From the NCBI GenBank assembly GCA_016191525.1, contig JACPOK010000016.1, positions 186,001-250,000 on the forward strand: DNA of 64,000 nucleotides, in the 5' to 3' direction. This stretch comes from Burkholderiales bacterium. GTDB taxonomy: Bacteria > Pseudomonadota > Gammaproteobacteria > Burkholderiales > Burkholderiaceae_C. The translations under genes were made by a program, and so were the position numbers. Each line of letters starts with the position of its first letter. Position 1 is the first letter of the stretch. Shown in pieces: positions 23,213 to 32,241 of the stretch. The notes beneath the pieces were generated by a model, which saw only the letters and a program-made list of their open reading frames with translations, was not told where the DNA came from and made no database searches.

Positions 23213-24589
23213 ATGAAACAACGCGCCCTCTTCCTGGGACTGGCCTGCGCGGCGCAGGCCGCCTTCCTCGTTCCCGGCGCCCAGGCCCAGGGCCTGCGGG
23301 TTTCACCGCTGCTGGGCGCCAGCCGGCCGGCCGCGCGCCCGGGCGACAACAGCCCGCGCTCGGCCGACTACATCGTGGCGGTGGTCAACTCCGAGCCCAT
23401 CACCAACAACGAAGTGCGTTCGCGCATGGTGCGGTTTGAGCAGCAGCTCACGCAGCAGGGATCGCCCCTGCCTTCGCGCCCTGACCTGGCCCGCCAGGTG
23501 CTCGAGCGCCTGATCGGCGAGAAGGCCCAGTTGCAGCTGGCGCGCGAGACCGGCATCAAGGTGGACGACGGCTCGGTGGACCAGGCCGAGCAGAACGTGG
23601 CGCGCCAGAACCAGATCGACGTGATCGAATTGCGCCGGCGCCTCGCCTCCGACGGCATCGCGGCGACCCAGTTCCGCGAAGACCTGCGCAACCAGCTGCT
23701 GCTGACCCGGCTGCGTGACCGGGAACTGGAAGCACGGGTCAAGGTGAACGACCTGGACATCGACCAGTACATTCGCGACCAGCAGGGCTCCACCGACCTG
23801 TCCGCGCTGGAAATCAACCTGGCCCACATCCTGGTGGCCCTTCCCGAGGGGGCCACTGACGCCCAGGTGTCGCAGCTGCAGGCCAAGGCCCAGCGGGCGC
23901 AGGACCGGGCCCGTGCCGGCGAGGACTTCGCGAAGCTGGCCCGGGAGTTTTCCGACGCGCCCGGCGCTGCCACCAATGGCGGCCTGGTGGGGGTGCGCAC
24001 GGCGGACCGCTACCCGCCGCTGTTTGTCGAGGCGACCCAGAACCTGCGCGAAGGCGGCGTCAGCGCCGTGGTGCGCTCGGCCGCCGGGTTCCACGTGATC
24101 AAGGTGGTTGAAAAGCGCCAGGGCGGCCTGCCCGGCGTGCATGTCACGCAAAGCCACGCGCGCCACATCCTGCTGCGGCCCGGCCCGCAGCTGGCCGAGT
24201 CGGCCGCGCGTGAGCGCCTGGCCGATTTCAAGAAGCGCGTCGAAGCCGGCCAGGCCGACTTCGCGCAGCTGGCGCGGGAAAATTCGCAGGATGCCAGCGC
24301 CCGCAGCGGCGGCGACCTGGGCTGGGCCAACCCGGGCCTGTTCGTCCCCGAATTCGAGGACACCTTGAACTCACTGGAGCCGGGAAAGATTTCCGAGCCC
24401 CTGGTGTCGCGGTTCGGCGTTCACCTGATCCAGCTGCTGGAGCGGCGCGAAGCCACACTCAACCAGCGGGAGCAGCGTGAAATCGCCCGCAACCTGGTGC
24501 GCGAGAAAAAACTCGACGAAGCCTACGCCGGCTGGGCCCAGGAAGTCCGTGGCCGCGCCTATGTGGAGTTTCGCGAGCCGCCCCTGTAG
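23213..24589 (+). CDS. surA: Periplasmic chaperone and peptidyl-prolyl isomerase SurA
   Basis: Periplasmic protein of 458 residues that chaperones outer-membrane proteins such as LptD to the Bam machine. The signal peptide ends at GAQA (residue 25). The SurA N-terminal domain follows (VNSEPITNNEVRSRM, LERLIGEKAQLQLARETGIKVDD), then two parvulin domains, the first from about 200 (AHILVALPEGATD) and the second from about 315 (SHARHILLRPGPQ ... GDLGWANPGLFVPEFE). It lies between lptD and rsmA as in most proteobacteria, but pdxA, often found between surA and rsmA, is absent here. Confidence 0.95.
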   Translation: MKQRALFLGLACAAQAAFLVPGAQAQGLRVSPLLGASRPAARPGDNSPRSADYIVAVVNSEPITNNEVRSRMVRFEQQLTQQGSPLPSRPDLARQVLERLIGEKAQLQLARETGIKVDDGSVDQAEQNVARQNQIDVIELRRRLASDGIAATQFREDLRNQLLLTRLRDRELEARVKVNDLDIDQYIRDQQGSTDLSALEINLAHILVALPEGATDAQVSQLQAKAQRAQDRARAGEDFAKLAREFSDAPGAATNGGLVGVRTADRYPPLFVEATQNLREGGVSAVVRSAAGFHVIKVVEKRQGGLPGVHVTQSHARHILLRPGPQLAESAARERLADFKKRVEAGQADFAQLARENSQDASARSGGDLGWANPGLFVPEFEDTLNSLEPGKISEPLVSRFGVHLIQLLERREATLNQREQREIARNLVREKKLDEAYAGWAQEVRGRAYVEFREPPL

Positions 24590-24601
24590 CCGGGCCGCCT
24601 G

Positions 24602-25372
24602 ATGAAGCACATTGCCCGCAAGCGTTTCGGGCAGCATTTTCTGTCGGACGCGGGCATCATCGATGCCATCGTCCGCGAGATCGCCCCGCAGCCCGGCCAG
24701 GCAATGGTGGAAATCGGCCCCGGGCTGGCCGCGCTGACGCAGCCGCTGGTCGAGCGGCTGGGCAAACTCACCGTGATCGAGCTTGACCGCGACCTGGCGG
24801 CGCGGCTGCGCGGCCACGGCCAGCTGGCAGTGATCGAATCGGACGTGCTGAAGGTGGATTTTTCCGCCGTGGCCGCCGCGCAGGGCGTGGCGAAGACCCG
24901 GGTGGTGGGCAACCTGCCCTACAACATCTCCACCCCCATCCTTTTCCACCTGCTTGGCTTCGTGTCGAGCATCGAAGACCAGCACTTCATGCTGCAAAAG
25001 GAGGTGGTGGACCGCATGGTCGCCCGCCCCGCCACCAGCGACTACAGCCGGCTGTCGGTCATGCTGCAGTGGCGCTACCGGATGGAGGACGTGCTGTTCG
25101 TGCCGCCCGAATCATTCGAGCCAGCGCCGCGGGTGGACAGCGCCGTGGTACGCATGGTGCCCTTCGCCGAGCCCGCCGAAGTGGACGAGAAGCTGCTTTC
25201 GGAAATCGTCCAGGTGGCGTTCAGCCAGCGCCGCAAGATCCTGCGCCACACCCTGGGCCGGTGGCTGGAACAGCGCAACTTCGCCGGCGTGTTCGATGTC
25301 CAGCGCCGTGCCGAAGAAGTGCCGGTGGACCAGTACATCGCGCTGGTCACGGCGGTTTCAGCGGCCCAATGA
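24602..25372 (+). CDS. rsmA: 16S rRNA dimethyladenosine transferase RsmA/KsgA
   Basis: SAM-dependent methyltransferase of 256 residues that dimethylates A1518 and A1519 of 16S rRNA during small-subunit assembly. Start [10 protein letters not shown] and motif [11 protein letters not shown], plus the catalytic NLPYNIS at about residue 104 and the [18 protein letters not shown] region, are diagnostic. It is the third gene of lptD-surA-rsmA, 12 bases after surA, and is followed by a strong terminator at 25378-25400. Confidence 0.96.
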   Translation: MKHIARKRFGQHFLSDAGIIDAIVREIAPQPGQAMVEIGPGLAALTQPLVERLGKLTVIELDRDLAARLRGHGQLAVIESDVLKVDFSAVAAAQGVAKTRVVGNLPYNISTPILFHLLGFVSSIEDQHFMLQKEVVDRMVARPATSDYSRLSVMLQWRYRMEDVLFVPPESFEPAPRVDSAVVRMVPFAEPAEVDEKLLSEIVQVAFSQRRKILRHTLGRWLEQRNFAGVFDVQRRAEEVPVDQYIALVTAVSAAQ

Positions 25373-25377
25373 AAAAA

Positions 25378-25400
25378 GCCCGTCAAAGACGGGCTTTTTT
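25378..25400. terminator. Intrinsic terminator after rsmA (bidirectional)
   Basis: GCCCGTC (25378-25384), loop AAA, GACGGGC (25388-25394), then six T. A run of six A before the stem makes it work on both strands, closing rsmA from the left and any minus-strand transcript from the barstar side. Confidence 0.93.
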
Positions 25401-25414
25401 CCGTGCCGCACGGG

Positions 25415-25624
25415 TTACGCGGCCGCGAGCCAGTAGCCTGCGTTGAAGGGGCTGCTCATTCGCAGCGCCAGCGGGGAAACGTCCACCAGCTTGTCGGTGG
25501 GCATCCTCTCGCCCGATTCCGTTGTGAGCGCGATACCGGTAACGGCCTCGGCGCCTGGAGCCTCATTCGCCCGTTCTGCTTGGCTATTTTGCGCAGAACG
25601 GGCTACAGAAAAGAATAGAAGCAC
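25415..25624 (-). CDS. Possible small protein of unknown function
   Basis: An open frame of up to 69 residues from a GTG at 25624, overlapping the end of the barstar gene by 22 bases. Its C-terminal half MPTDKLVDVSPLALRMSS and FNAGYWLAAA looks like real protein, and codon third positions are GC-rich as in its neighbours. The N-terminal part passes through an 11-base inverted repeat (25569-25603), and no convincing ribosome site supports any start, so the true gene may be shorter or absent. I do not recognise a family. Confidence 0.3.
   Translation of the reverse strand: MLLFFSVARSAQNSQAERANEAPGAEAVTGIALTTESGERMPTDKLVDVSPLALRMSSPFNAGYWLAAA
25569..25603. repeat. Inverted repeat at the 3' end of the barstar gene
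   Basis: GCCCGTTCTGC (25569-25579) and GCAGAACGGGC (25593-25603) form a perfect 11-base inverted repeat with a 13-base loop, ending at the barstar stop codon. No T tract follows on either strand, so it is more likely an RNA-stabilising stem or a rho-related 3' structure than a classical terminator. Confidence 0.6.
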
Positions 25625-26073
25625 CGGAACGGAATTTTCCGGTCGGCCCAGTAATCCGCGGTGTCGCGGAAGATATCGAGCAGCTGTTCGCGCGCCTCCT
25701 TGTCGAACTTGCCGTTGGCCGGGATCTGCTCGAGCACCACGATAAAGCCGGGCTGCGGGCCCGATTTATGCAGAGGGTCGGTCATGCAGTCGTACAGCGC
25801 ATCGAAATTCTTGCCGAAGTGCGAGGGAAAGGTGAACTGCTGCGCGATCATGTCCAGCACGTCCTGCTTGCTCTGGGCGTTGGCCAGGTTGGCATACAGG
25901 AAGTGCTGGTTGAGCGAGCGTGCCGCATCCTGCAGGTCGGACACGCGGAAGGCGCGGATCGACTGCACGATGTTGCTGCGCACGCCCTTGAGCGGCGAGT
26001 CACTGGCTTCCCTACGAAGTGGTGTTTCCATCTCCGCGTCTCTTTCCATAGTCAAAAACATATCCCGCTTCAT
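25603..26073 (-). CDS. Barstar-family ribonuclease inhibitor
   Basis: Cytoplasmic inhibitor of 156 residues of the barstar family. An N-terminal extension of about 45 residues precedes the domain, which shows the family features SKQDVLDMIAQQFTFPSHFGKNFDALYDCMTD (helix 2 region) and the conserved Asp and Trp of the inhibitory face. It protects the cell from the secreted RNase encoded directly upstream on the same strand, 6 bases away, with GTGGAG as ribosome site. Classical barstar has about 90 residues, so the extension is a difference. Specific pairing with the neighbouring RNase is inferred from the gene order. Confidence 0.9.
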   Translation of the reverse strand: MKRDMFLTMERDAEMETPLRREASDSPLKGVRSNIVQSIRAFRVSDLQDAARSLNQHFLYANLANAQSKQDVLDMIAQQFTFPSHFGKNFDALYDCMTDPLHKSGPQPGFIVVLEQIPANGKFDKEAREQLLDIFRDTADYWADRKIPFRCFYSFL

Positions 26074-26079
26074 TTCGGG

Positions 26080-26481
26080 TCACTCCACAATCTTGCGAAA
26101 ACTTGCGTAATGGTCAGCGGTGTAAAAACACGCGTCCGGCGTCCTTGCAGGGCCACCGCACACGATGCGCCGGGCTCCCCGGTCGCGCGATCCTGGCGTG
26201 GGCACGGTGTACTCGAGCCAGTAACCGCGCTTGTGCTGCGGCAGCTGCCGCTCGCGGTTACCAAACACCACGCCATCCTTGGCATACGGGAACGGCCCGC
26301 CCCGGCGGATCAGTTCATAGGTTTCCCGGCCTTGCCTGGGCAGTTCAGCAACGCGAACGGCTGAGTTGCTTTCGGCGAATCCGCCCTGCCCCGCCCTGGC
26401 TTGCGCCTGGCTGGGACTGGTGATGGCGGCCGCCAGCAACAAGCTAGTAAGTACAAACTTGACAGCCGCGACACGCGCCAT
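26080..26481 (-). CDS. Secreted guanyl-specific ribonuclease (barnase/N1-T1 family)
   Basis: Exported ribonuclease of 133 residues. A signal peptide (residues 1-26, TSPSQAQA) is followed by the microbial ribonuclease fold. Catalytic positions can be placed by comparison with barnase: the general base Glu in WLEYTVPTPG, the Arg pair in RGARRIVCGG, and His in ADHYASFRKI near the end. It would cleave RNA after guanosine outside the cell, for nutrition or against competitors. The start at 26481 has AAGAAGG in front. It forms a two-gene operon with barstar. Confidence 0.93.
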   Translation of the reverse strand: MARVAAVKFVLTSLLLAAAITSPSQAQARAGQGGFAESNSAVRVAELPRQGRETYELIRRGGPFPYAKDGVVFGNRERQLPQHKRGYWLEYTVPTPGSRDRGARRIVCGGPARTPDACFYTADHYASFRKIVE

Positions 26482-26600
26482 GAACGGACCTTCTTGGGGT
26501 GACCTTGGGGGACGCCATCCGGATTCGGGATCCTCATGATCCTCGGGTAAACCCGGAAATTTCAAGGCGCTAGTGTGACGTATCTGCCCCCAAAACGCAA

Positions 26601-26655
26601 GCGGCTGCCCAAAAAATGAGCAGCCGCAGGGGGCCGGGCACCCTGCCAAGGGTGC
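26601..26655. terminator. Two stem-loops between maeB and the RNase gene
   Basis: GCGGCTGC (26601-26608) pairs with GCAGCCGC (26620-26627) around an A-rich loop, and GCACCCT (26638-26644) pairs with AGGGTGC (26649-26655). On the minus strand the first is followed by TTGCGTTTT, so it is the likely end of the maeB transcript. The second stem is short and lacks a T run on that side. Confidence 0.55.
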
Positions 26656-26687
26656 TAAAAAGTTAGTGCCAGCTGTCTAAAAACGGC

Positions 26688-29000
26688 TTATCGGGCTGCG
26701 TTTGCGTCCGCCACGGTAAGTGCGGTCATGTTGACGATGCGGCGCACGGTGGTGCTGGCGGTGAGGATGTGAACCGGTTTGGCAGCCCCCAGCAGCACCG
26801 GCCCGATCGCGATGTTCCCTCCGGCCGCGGTCTTGAGCAGGTTGTAGGAAATATTGGCAGCATCAATGTTGGGCATGACCAGCAGGTTGGCGTCGCCCGC
26901 CAAGGTGCTGTGCGGCATGATGGAATTGCGCGCCGCCCCGTCCAGGGCCACGTCGCCGTGCATCTCGCCATCTACTTCCAGCCAAGGCGCCTGGACGCGC
27001 AGCAGGGCCAGGGTATCGCGCATCTTCAGCGCGCTGGGCTGGTTGGTGCTGCCGAAATTGGAATGCGACAGCAACGCGGCCTTGGGCTTGAGGCCAAACC
27101 GCATCATTTCGGACGCGGCCATCGTGGTGATCTCGGCCAGCTGCACGGCCGTTGGGTCGTAGTTGACATGGGTGTCGACCAGGAAAATCTGCCGCCCGGG
27201 AAGAACCAGGCCGTTCATGCAGGCGTAGGTGCAGACGCCTTCGCGCTTGCCGATCACCTGGTCGATGTATTGCAGGTGCATGGCCGTGTTGCCCCAGGTG
27301 CCGACGATCATGCCGTCGACTTCATCCTTGTGCAGCAGCATGGCGCCGATCAGCGACAGCCGCCGGCGCATCTCGATCTTGGCTATCTGCACTGTCACTC
27401 CCGCGCGCTCGGTCATGCGGTGGTAGGTCTGCCAGAAGTCGCGGTAGCGGTGGTCCTGCTCGACATTGACCACGTCATAGTCCAGCCCCTCCTTCAGGCG
27501 CAGGCCGAACTTTTCGACGCGCTGGGCGATGACCGCGGGACGGCCGATGAGCGTGGGCCGGGCGATGCCTTCGTCCACCACGATCTGGATGGCGCGCAGC
27601 ACGCGCTCCTCTTCGCCCTCGCAATAGGCCACGCGCTTTTTGAGGGCTGTTTTCGCGGCGGCGAAGATCGGCTTCATCGCGGTGCCGGAAGCATACACAA
27701 AGCTCTGCAGCTTTTCGCGGTACGCGTCCATGTCCTTGATGGGGCGAAGCGCCACGCCGCTGTCGGCGGCCGCCTTGGCGACGGCGGGCGCGATCTTCAT
27801 CATCAGCCGCGGGTCGAACGGCTTGGGAATAAGGTACTCCGGCCCGAATGCCAGCTGCTGCCCGGCGTAGGCGGCGGCGACGACCTCGCTTTGCTCGGCC
27901 TGCGCCAGCTCGGCAATCGCGTGGACCGCGGCGATTTCCATCTCGGTGGTGATCGTGGTGGCGCCGGAATCCAGCGCGCCGCGGAAGATGTATGGGAAAC
28001 ACAGGACGTTGTTGACCTGGTTCGGGTAGTCGGTGCGGCCGGTGGCCATCACGCAGTCGGGGCGGACCGCCTTCGCGTCTTCCGGCGAGATCTCCGGGTT
28101 GGGGTTGGCCAGGGCCAGGATCAGCGGGCTGGCCGCCATCTTCTTGACCATGTCCTGCTTGAGCACGCCGCTGGCTGACAGGCCCAGGAAGATGTCGGCG
28201 CCGGAAATCACTTCCGACAGGGTGCGGTACGGCGTGTCCTGGGCGAACTGCACCTTGTCTTCATCCATCAGCTCCTTGCGGCCCTTGTAGACAACACCGG
28301 CGAGGTCGGTGGCGAAGATGTTTTCGCGCGGCAGCCCCAGCTTGACCAGCAGGGTCAGGCAGGCCAGCGCCGCGGCGCCCGCGCCCGAGGTGACCAGCTT
28401 GACCTTGCCGATGTCCTTGCCCACCACCTTCAGGCCGCTGAGGATGGCCGAGCCGACCACGATGGCCGTGCCGTGCTGGTCGTCGTGAAAGACCGGGATC
28501 TTCATGCGCTCTCGCAGCTTGCGCTCGACGTAGAAGCAGTCCGGCGCCTTGATGTCTTCCAGGTTGATGCCGCCGAAAGTGGGTTCCAGCGCTGCGATGA
28601 CGTCGACCAGCTTGTCGAGGTTTTCCTTTTCGTTGACTTCGATGTCAAACACATCGATGCCGGCGAATTTCTTGAACAGGACGGCCTTGCCTTCCATCAC
28701 CGGCTTGGAGGCCAGGGGGCCGATATCGCCCAGGCCCAGCACAGCGGTGCCGTTGGTGATTACGGCGACCAGGTTGCCCCGGTTGGTGTACTTGAAGGCG
28801 TTGTTCGGGTCCTTGACGATCTCCTCGCAGGGTGCCGCCACGCCGGGGGAATAGGCCAGTGCCAGGTCATGCTGGTTGATCAGCTGCTTGGTGGCATGGA
28901 TCGCGACCTTGCCCGGGATCGGGAACTCGTGGTATTCGAGGGCCGCCTTGCGCAGCTCGGCGTTCTTGTCAGGCGCGTTCGCCTCGGAAATGGGGGGCAT
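26688..29000 (-). CDS. maeB: NADP-dependent malic enzyme with phosphotransacetylase-like domain
   Basis: Decarboxylating malate dehydrogenase of 770 residues that turns malate into pyruvate, carbon dioxide and NADPH. The N-terminal malic domain shows [11 protein letters not shown] and [23 protein letters not shown], and the NAD-binding domain includes [15 protein letters not shown]. From about residue 430 a phosphotransacetylase-like domain follows, typical of MaeB and used for allosteric control by acetyl-CoA rather than catalysis. AGGAGA lies 10 bases before the ATG. It is a single gene in the central carbon metabolism. Confidence 0.95.
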   Translation of the reverse strand: MPPISEANAPDKNAELRKAALEYHEFPIPGKVAIHATKQLINQHDLALAYSPGVAAPCEEIVKDPNNAFKYTNRGNLVAVITNGTAVLGLGDIGPLASKPVMEGKAVLFKKFAGIDVFDIEVNEKENLDKLVDVIAALEPTFGGINLEDIKAPDCFYVERKLRERMKIPVFHDDQHGTAIVVGSAILSGLKVVGKDIGKVKLVTSGAGAAALACLTLLVKLGLPRENIFATDLAGVVYKGRKELMDEDKVQFAQDTPYRTLSEVISGADIFLGLSASGVLKQDMVKKMAASPLILALANPNPEISPEDAKAVRPDCVMATGRTDYPNQVNNVLCFPYIFRGALDSGATTITTEMEIAAVHAIAELAQAEQSEVVAAAYAGQQLAFGPEYLIPKPFDPRLMMKIAPAVAKAAADSGVALRPIKDMDAYREKLQSFVYASGTAMKPIFAAAKTALKKRVAYCEGEEERVLRAIQIVVDEGIARPTLIGRPAVIAQRVEKFGLRLKEGLDYDVVNVEQDHRYRDFWQTYHRMTERAGVTVQIAKIEMRRRLSLIGAMLLHKDEVDGMIVGTWGNTAMHLQYIDQVIGKREGVCTYACMNGLVLPGRQIFLVDTHVNYDPTAVQLAEITTMAASEMMRFGLKPKAALLSHSNFGSTNQPSALKMRDTLALLRVQAPWLEVDGEMHGDVALDGAARNSIMPHSTLAGDANLLVMPNIDAANISYNLLKTAAGGNIAIGPVLLGAAKPVHILTASTTVRRIVNMTALTVADANAAR

Positions 29001-29133
29001 CTTTTGTCGTCTCCTGGTGGCACAGCTTACGCCGATGGCGCGCCTGCCGTAGTTGGAAGGGAGGGGGATTGTAGTCGGCGTTCCGGGAAAACCCTAGTAA
29101 GGGAATCTGCGTAAAAACAGTTTTGACGCCGCC

Positions 29134-31716
29134 TCAGGCTTTGGCTGCTGCGCCGATGCGGGACTCCAGAAAGTCTTCCAGGGCCCTTACCGGCGCTGTC
29201 GTGCCGAAAAGGCGTTCCCGATGGCGGCGCATGTGGGCGCTGGCCGCGGCCCGCTCGCCTTCGTCCTTGGCGAGTGTCACAACACGGTCCACATACTCCC
29301 CGGTTGTCGTGGCCACCCACTCCTCCAGGCCCAGTTCGCGCAGGATGCCGGACGCGAAACGGCCACGCAGCGCATCTCCCTCATAGGCCACCACCGGCAA
29401 TTCGCACTCCACGGCTTGCATTGCGGTGTTGAAGCCCGAGAAGCCGATGGTGTCTAGAAATACATGGGCCTGGCGCATTAGCCCGAAAAATTCGGGCCGC
29501 GAGAGCACGCGGATGAACCGGGCGTGCTGGTCGAAGTCGAGCCCCTGTTCGTTGAAGCGGGCGCGCAGGCGCTGCTCCAGCGCACCGTGCATTAGGGCGC
29601 CGGCGGCCTTGAAAAACACCAGCCGTGCCTGCGGCAACCGCCGCGCGATATCGACCCAGACGTCATCGTGCTGGGGCAGGTATTTGAACGGCAGGCCGGC
29701 ACAAACCAGCAGGGGCGCATCCTCCGGCAGCCCCAGTCCCGCGCGGTCCACCGGGAGGGGCTGCACCTGCAGCGGCTGGTAACAGACCCCCAGGCCCGGA
29801 AGCTGCACAAGCTCCTCCGTGTAGTGCGCTTGCGCGCCGGTGGGCTCGAGTGCGGCGGCGGACAGGTAGCCGTCGATCGTGGGCAATCCGCTGGTTAGCG
29901 GATGGCCCCAAGTCGCCAGCTGCAGCCCCGCAAGCCGCATGGAAGCCAGCTTGGTGGTCACCGGATCCATGCCGATTTCGGTATAGATCAAAACGTCGGG
30001 GGCGGCCGCGCGAATTCGCTTCACCCATTCGCCCGTGCTGGCGAGCCCGCTTTCCATCCTGTGCGCCATCTTGTGCGCCAGCTGGCTCTGTCCGTCGCGG
30101 ACCGCGCCGAGGCCGAACACCAGCAATTCGAAACGCCCGCGGTCCAGGTGCTCCAGCCAGCCCCGGGCAATGGCGTTCCACACCGAGTGGTCCTGCACGT
30201 GGGCAGAGACGATGCCGACACGGATCCGCCGGCCGCGTGTGTCCTCCGGCGGCAGTGCGCCTGCAGCGGACGAGTGCGACGCCATCAGGTGCGCGCACAG
30301 CTTTCCATAGCGGTCCAGCAATTCGCGGTGGTTGCCTGGCTGGTACGCCAGGTAGAACGGCTGGGTGGAACCAACGGCGGCGAAGCCGCGCCCTGCGCCC
30401 TGCGATCCAAACCAGTTTTCGAGTCCGGCCAGCGCGTCCGCAAAGGCATTGCGGGCCGCGGGTATTTGTTCAGCGCTTTCGAACATGACGGGCAGCTGGG
30501 CCATCGTCCAGCCCCAGCGCGCGGCTGCGTCAAGGGGGCCCAGCCGCATGGCTTCGGCGTGGCTCGCGGCGGCGCCTTTCGCGTCGCCGACGGCCATACG
30601 CGAGAGGGCCAGCAACTGGTGAGCCTGGGCAAGGCCGGGATCAAGCGCCAGCGCGCGCCGGGCGCACGCCTCGGTTTCCTCGATACGCCCGCTCGCCATT
30701 TCAATGCTTGCCTGCACAGCGTGAACTTCGGCGGAGCGGGGGAACTCCTTGAGGAGCGTTCTTCCTTGTGACGCGGCGGCGGGCAGGTCGCCGACTTCCA
30801 GGGTCGCCTGCGCCAGCGCGAGGCCAGCTTCGAGAAGCCGCGGATCAATGGCAAGGGCCTGGCGCAAATGCGGCAGGGCGCCTGCCGGGTCGCCCCCATT
30901 TCGCAACAAAGCGCCCAGATTGGCATGCGCCACGGCGGATTGCGGCTTCAGGCGGATGGCTTCGTCGTATTCGCCTTTCGCCTCCCCGGTCCGGCCAAGG
31001 CTGGCCAGCAGCGTGGCCCGGTTGACGCGCGCACTGTCCAGGCCTGCGTCCAGAGCCAGTGCGCGGGCGTATTCCTGCAATGCCGCTTCAGGCTGGCCGC
31101 TGCGTTCCAGGGCCAATGCCAGATTGTTGTGTGCCGCCGCGTGGCCAGGCTGCTGCTTGAGCAATGCCCGGCATTCGCGCGCTGCGCCGGCCGCGTCGCC
31201 CGAGTCCAGCAGCGCTGCAGCCAACTCATTGCGAATGCCCGGGTCCGCGCCGAGGGCCAGCGCTTTGCGGAACTGGGCGGCGGCCTGGGCCGGCTGAGCC
31301 TCGCGCATCAGCACCGTGCCGAGCGTGCTCGCCGCACCCGCGTTCTTCGGATCAAGCTGGAGCGCGGTCTGCAGTGAAGCACGAGCCTGCGCCAGCAGGC
31401 CCGAGCGCAACAGGGCCGTGCCGAGGTTGCCATGTGCCGCGGCGTTGCGGGGATTGATTCCAACCGCACGGGCAATGTGCTCGCGCGCTTCTTCCAGGCG
31501 TCCCTGCTGCAGGCAGGCGACGCCCAGCAGGTGCCAGGAATCGAAATGTGCGGGATTGATTCCGAGTACTTGCCGATAGAGCCTGGCCGCATCTGCCAGC
31601 TGGCCGGCCTGATGCGCCTTGAAGGCCGCCGCCCAAAGGGCAGCAAGGTCGCCCGAGGGGGCGCCCTTGCCGGAAGACGGGCTTGCCGGCCGGCCTTTGC
31701 TGGACCACCAGTTCAT
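29134..31716 (-). CDS. TPR protein with GT41 (O-GlcNAc transferase-like) domain
   Basis: Protein of 860 residues. Residues 25 to about 420 form at least ten tetratricopeptide repeats (for example AHFDSWHLLGVACLQQGRLEEA). The C-terminal part (about 470-860) belongs to the SPINDLY/OGT-type GT41 family: VGIVSAHVQDHSVWNAIARGW at its start, then TWGHPLTSGLPTIDGYLS, CAGLPFKYLPQHDDVW and LDTIGFSGFNTAMQAVE. Bacterial relatives glycosylate proteins in the cytoplasm. Substrate and sugar are not indicated. It is 3 bases after an unknown 104-residue gene and divergent from the aryl polyene cluster. Confidence 0.87.
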   Translation of the reverse strand: MNWWSSKGRPASPSSGKGAPSGDLAALWAAAFKAHQAGQLADAARLYRQVLGINPAHFDSWHLLGVACLQQGRLEEAREHIARAVGINPRNAAAHGNLGTALLRSGLLAQARASLQTALQLDPKNAGAASTLGTVLMREAQPAQAAAQFRKALALGADPGIRNELAAALLDSGDAAGAARECRALLKQQPGHAAAHNNLALALERSGQPEAALQEYARALALDAGLDSARVNRATLLASLGRTGEAKGEYDEAIRLKPQSAVAHANLGALLRNGGDPAGALPHLRQALAIDPRLLEAGLALAQATLEVGDLPAAASQGRTLLKEFPRSAEVHAVQASIEMASGRIEETEACARRALALDPGLAQAHQLLALSRMAVGDAKGAAASHAEAMRLGPLDAAARWGWTMAQLPVMFESAEQIPAARNAFADALAGLENWFGSQGAGRGFAAVGSTQPFYLAYQPGNHRELLDRYGKLCAHLMASHSSAAGALPPEDTRGRRIRVGIVSAHVQDHSVWNAIARGWLEHLDRGRFELLVFGLGAVRDGQSQLAHKMAHRMESGLASTGEWVKRIRAAAPDVLIYTEIGMDPVTTKLASMRLAGLQLATWGHPLTSGLPTIDGYLSAAALEPTGAQAHYTEELVQLPGLGVCYQPLQVQPLPVDRAGLGLPEDAPLLVCAGLPFKYLPQHDDVWVDIARRLPQARLVFFKAAGALMHGALEQRLRARFNEQGLDFDQHARFIRVLSRPEFFGLMRQAHVFLDTIGFSGFNTAMQAVECELPVVAYEGDALRGRFASGILRELGLEEWVATTTGEYVDRVVTLAKDEGERAAASAHMRRHRERLFGTTAPVRALEDFLESRIGAAAKA

Positions 31717-31719
31717 TTT

Positions 31720-32034
31720 TCAGCTGTCGCGCTGGGCCGTCAGCGCCGCGAGTTCGAAAGCCAGTTCGTCGATGAATGCGCCGGGATAGCCGGCTTCCTT
31801 CATGGACCACTTCACCTTGTTGGCTAGCCGGGCCTTCAAATAGATGTTCAACCGGTTCTCTCGCCGGAACCGCAGCACCTCCGACACCATCAAGGCGTGG
31901 AGCTTGCGAAATCTCTCCTCCTGCCTCTTGCCCGGCGTGCTGAACTCCGAGGCCGGAAACCTGTCCGCAAACAGTTTCACCAGCGACGCGGAAAACGCGT
32001 CCACCTTGGATGTGTCGAACCACTTGAGTCCCAT
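31720..32034 (-). CDS. Unknown 104-residue protein upstream of the TPR glycosyltransferase
   Basis: Small, helical, basic protein (MGLKWFDTSKVDAFSASLVK ...) without cysteine, signal peptide or membrane segment. I recognise no family. It is only 3 bases ahead of the TPR/GT41 gene, so the two are almost certainly co-transcribed and it may be a substrate, adaptor or regulator of that enzyme. The start at 32034 is the only ATG that includes the whole charged N-terminus. The 207-base gap to the aryl polyene cluster must hold two divergent promoters; I cannot assign them with confidence. Confidence 0.75.
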   Translation of the reverse strand: MGLKWFDTSKVDAFSASLVKLFADRFPASEFSTPGKRQEERFRKLHALMVSEVLRFRRENRLNIYLKARLANKVKWSMKEAGYPGAFIDELAFELAALTAQRDS

Positions 32035-32241
32035 ATGTTGCCGCCCCTCGCTCCCGCGCGTTGGAATTCTGGCACAAGCCCGCCCAATCGGGCCGCGTCA
32101 ATCTATTGCCCGCCGCTATCGCCAGCAGTGGCTTTTCAGCGTCAGTCCACTCGTAACGGCCACGGTGCCGGTACGAAGTTGGTTTACCATCACCGTAGAG
32201 GAACGGGACGGTGCACAGCCAGGCGCGTGCACGGGCAGTAT

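Noticed and set aside
29001..29133. TACAAT upstream of maeB as promoter
   Set aside because: A -10-like hexamer is present on the minus strand but no -35 at a proper distance, so I do not list it.
32035..32241. Divergent promoters between the TPR glycosyltransferase operon and the aryl polyene cluster
   Set aside because: They must exist, but no hexamer pair or operator stands out enough to place them.
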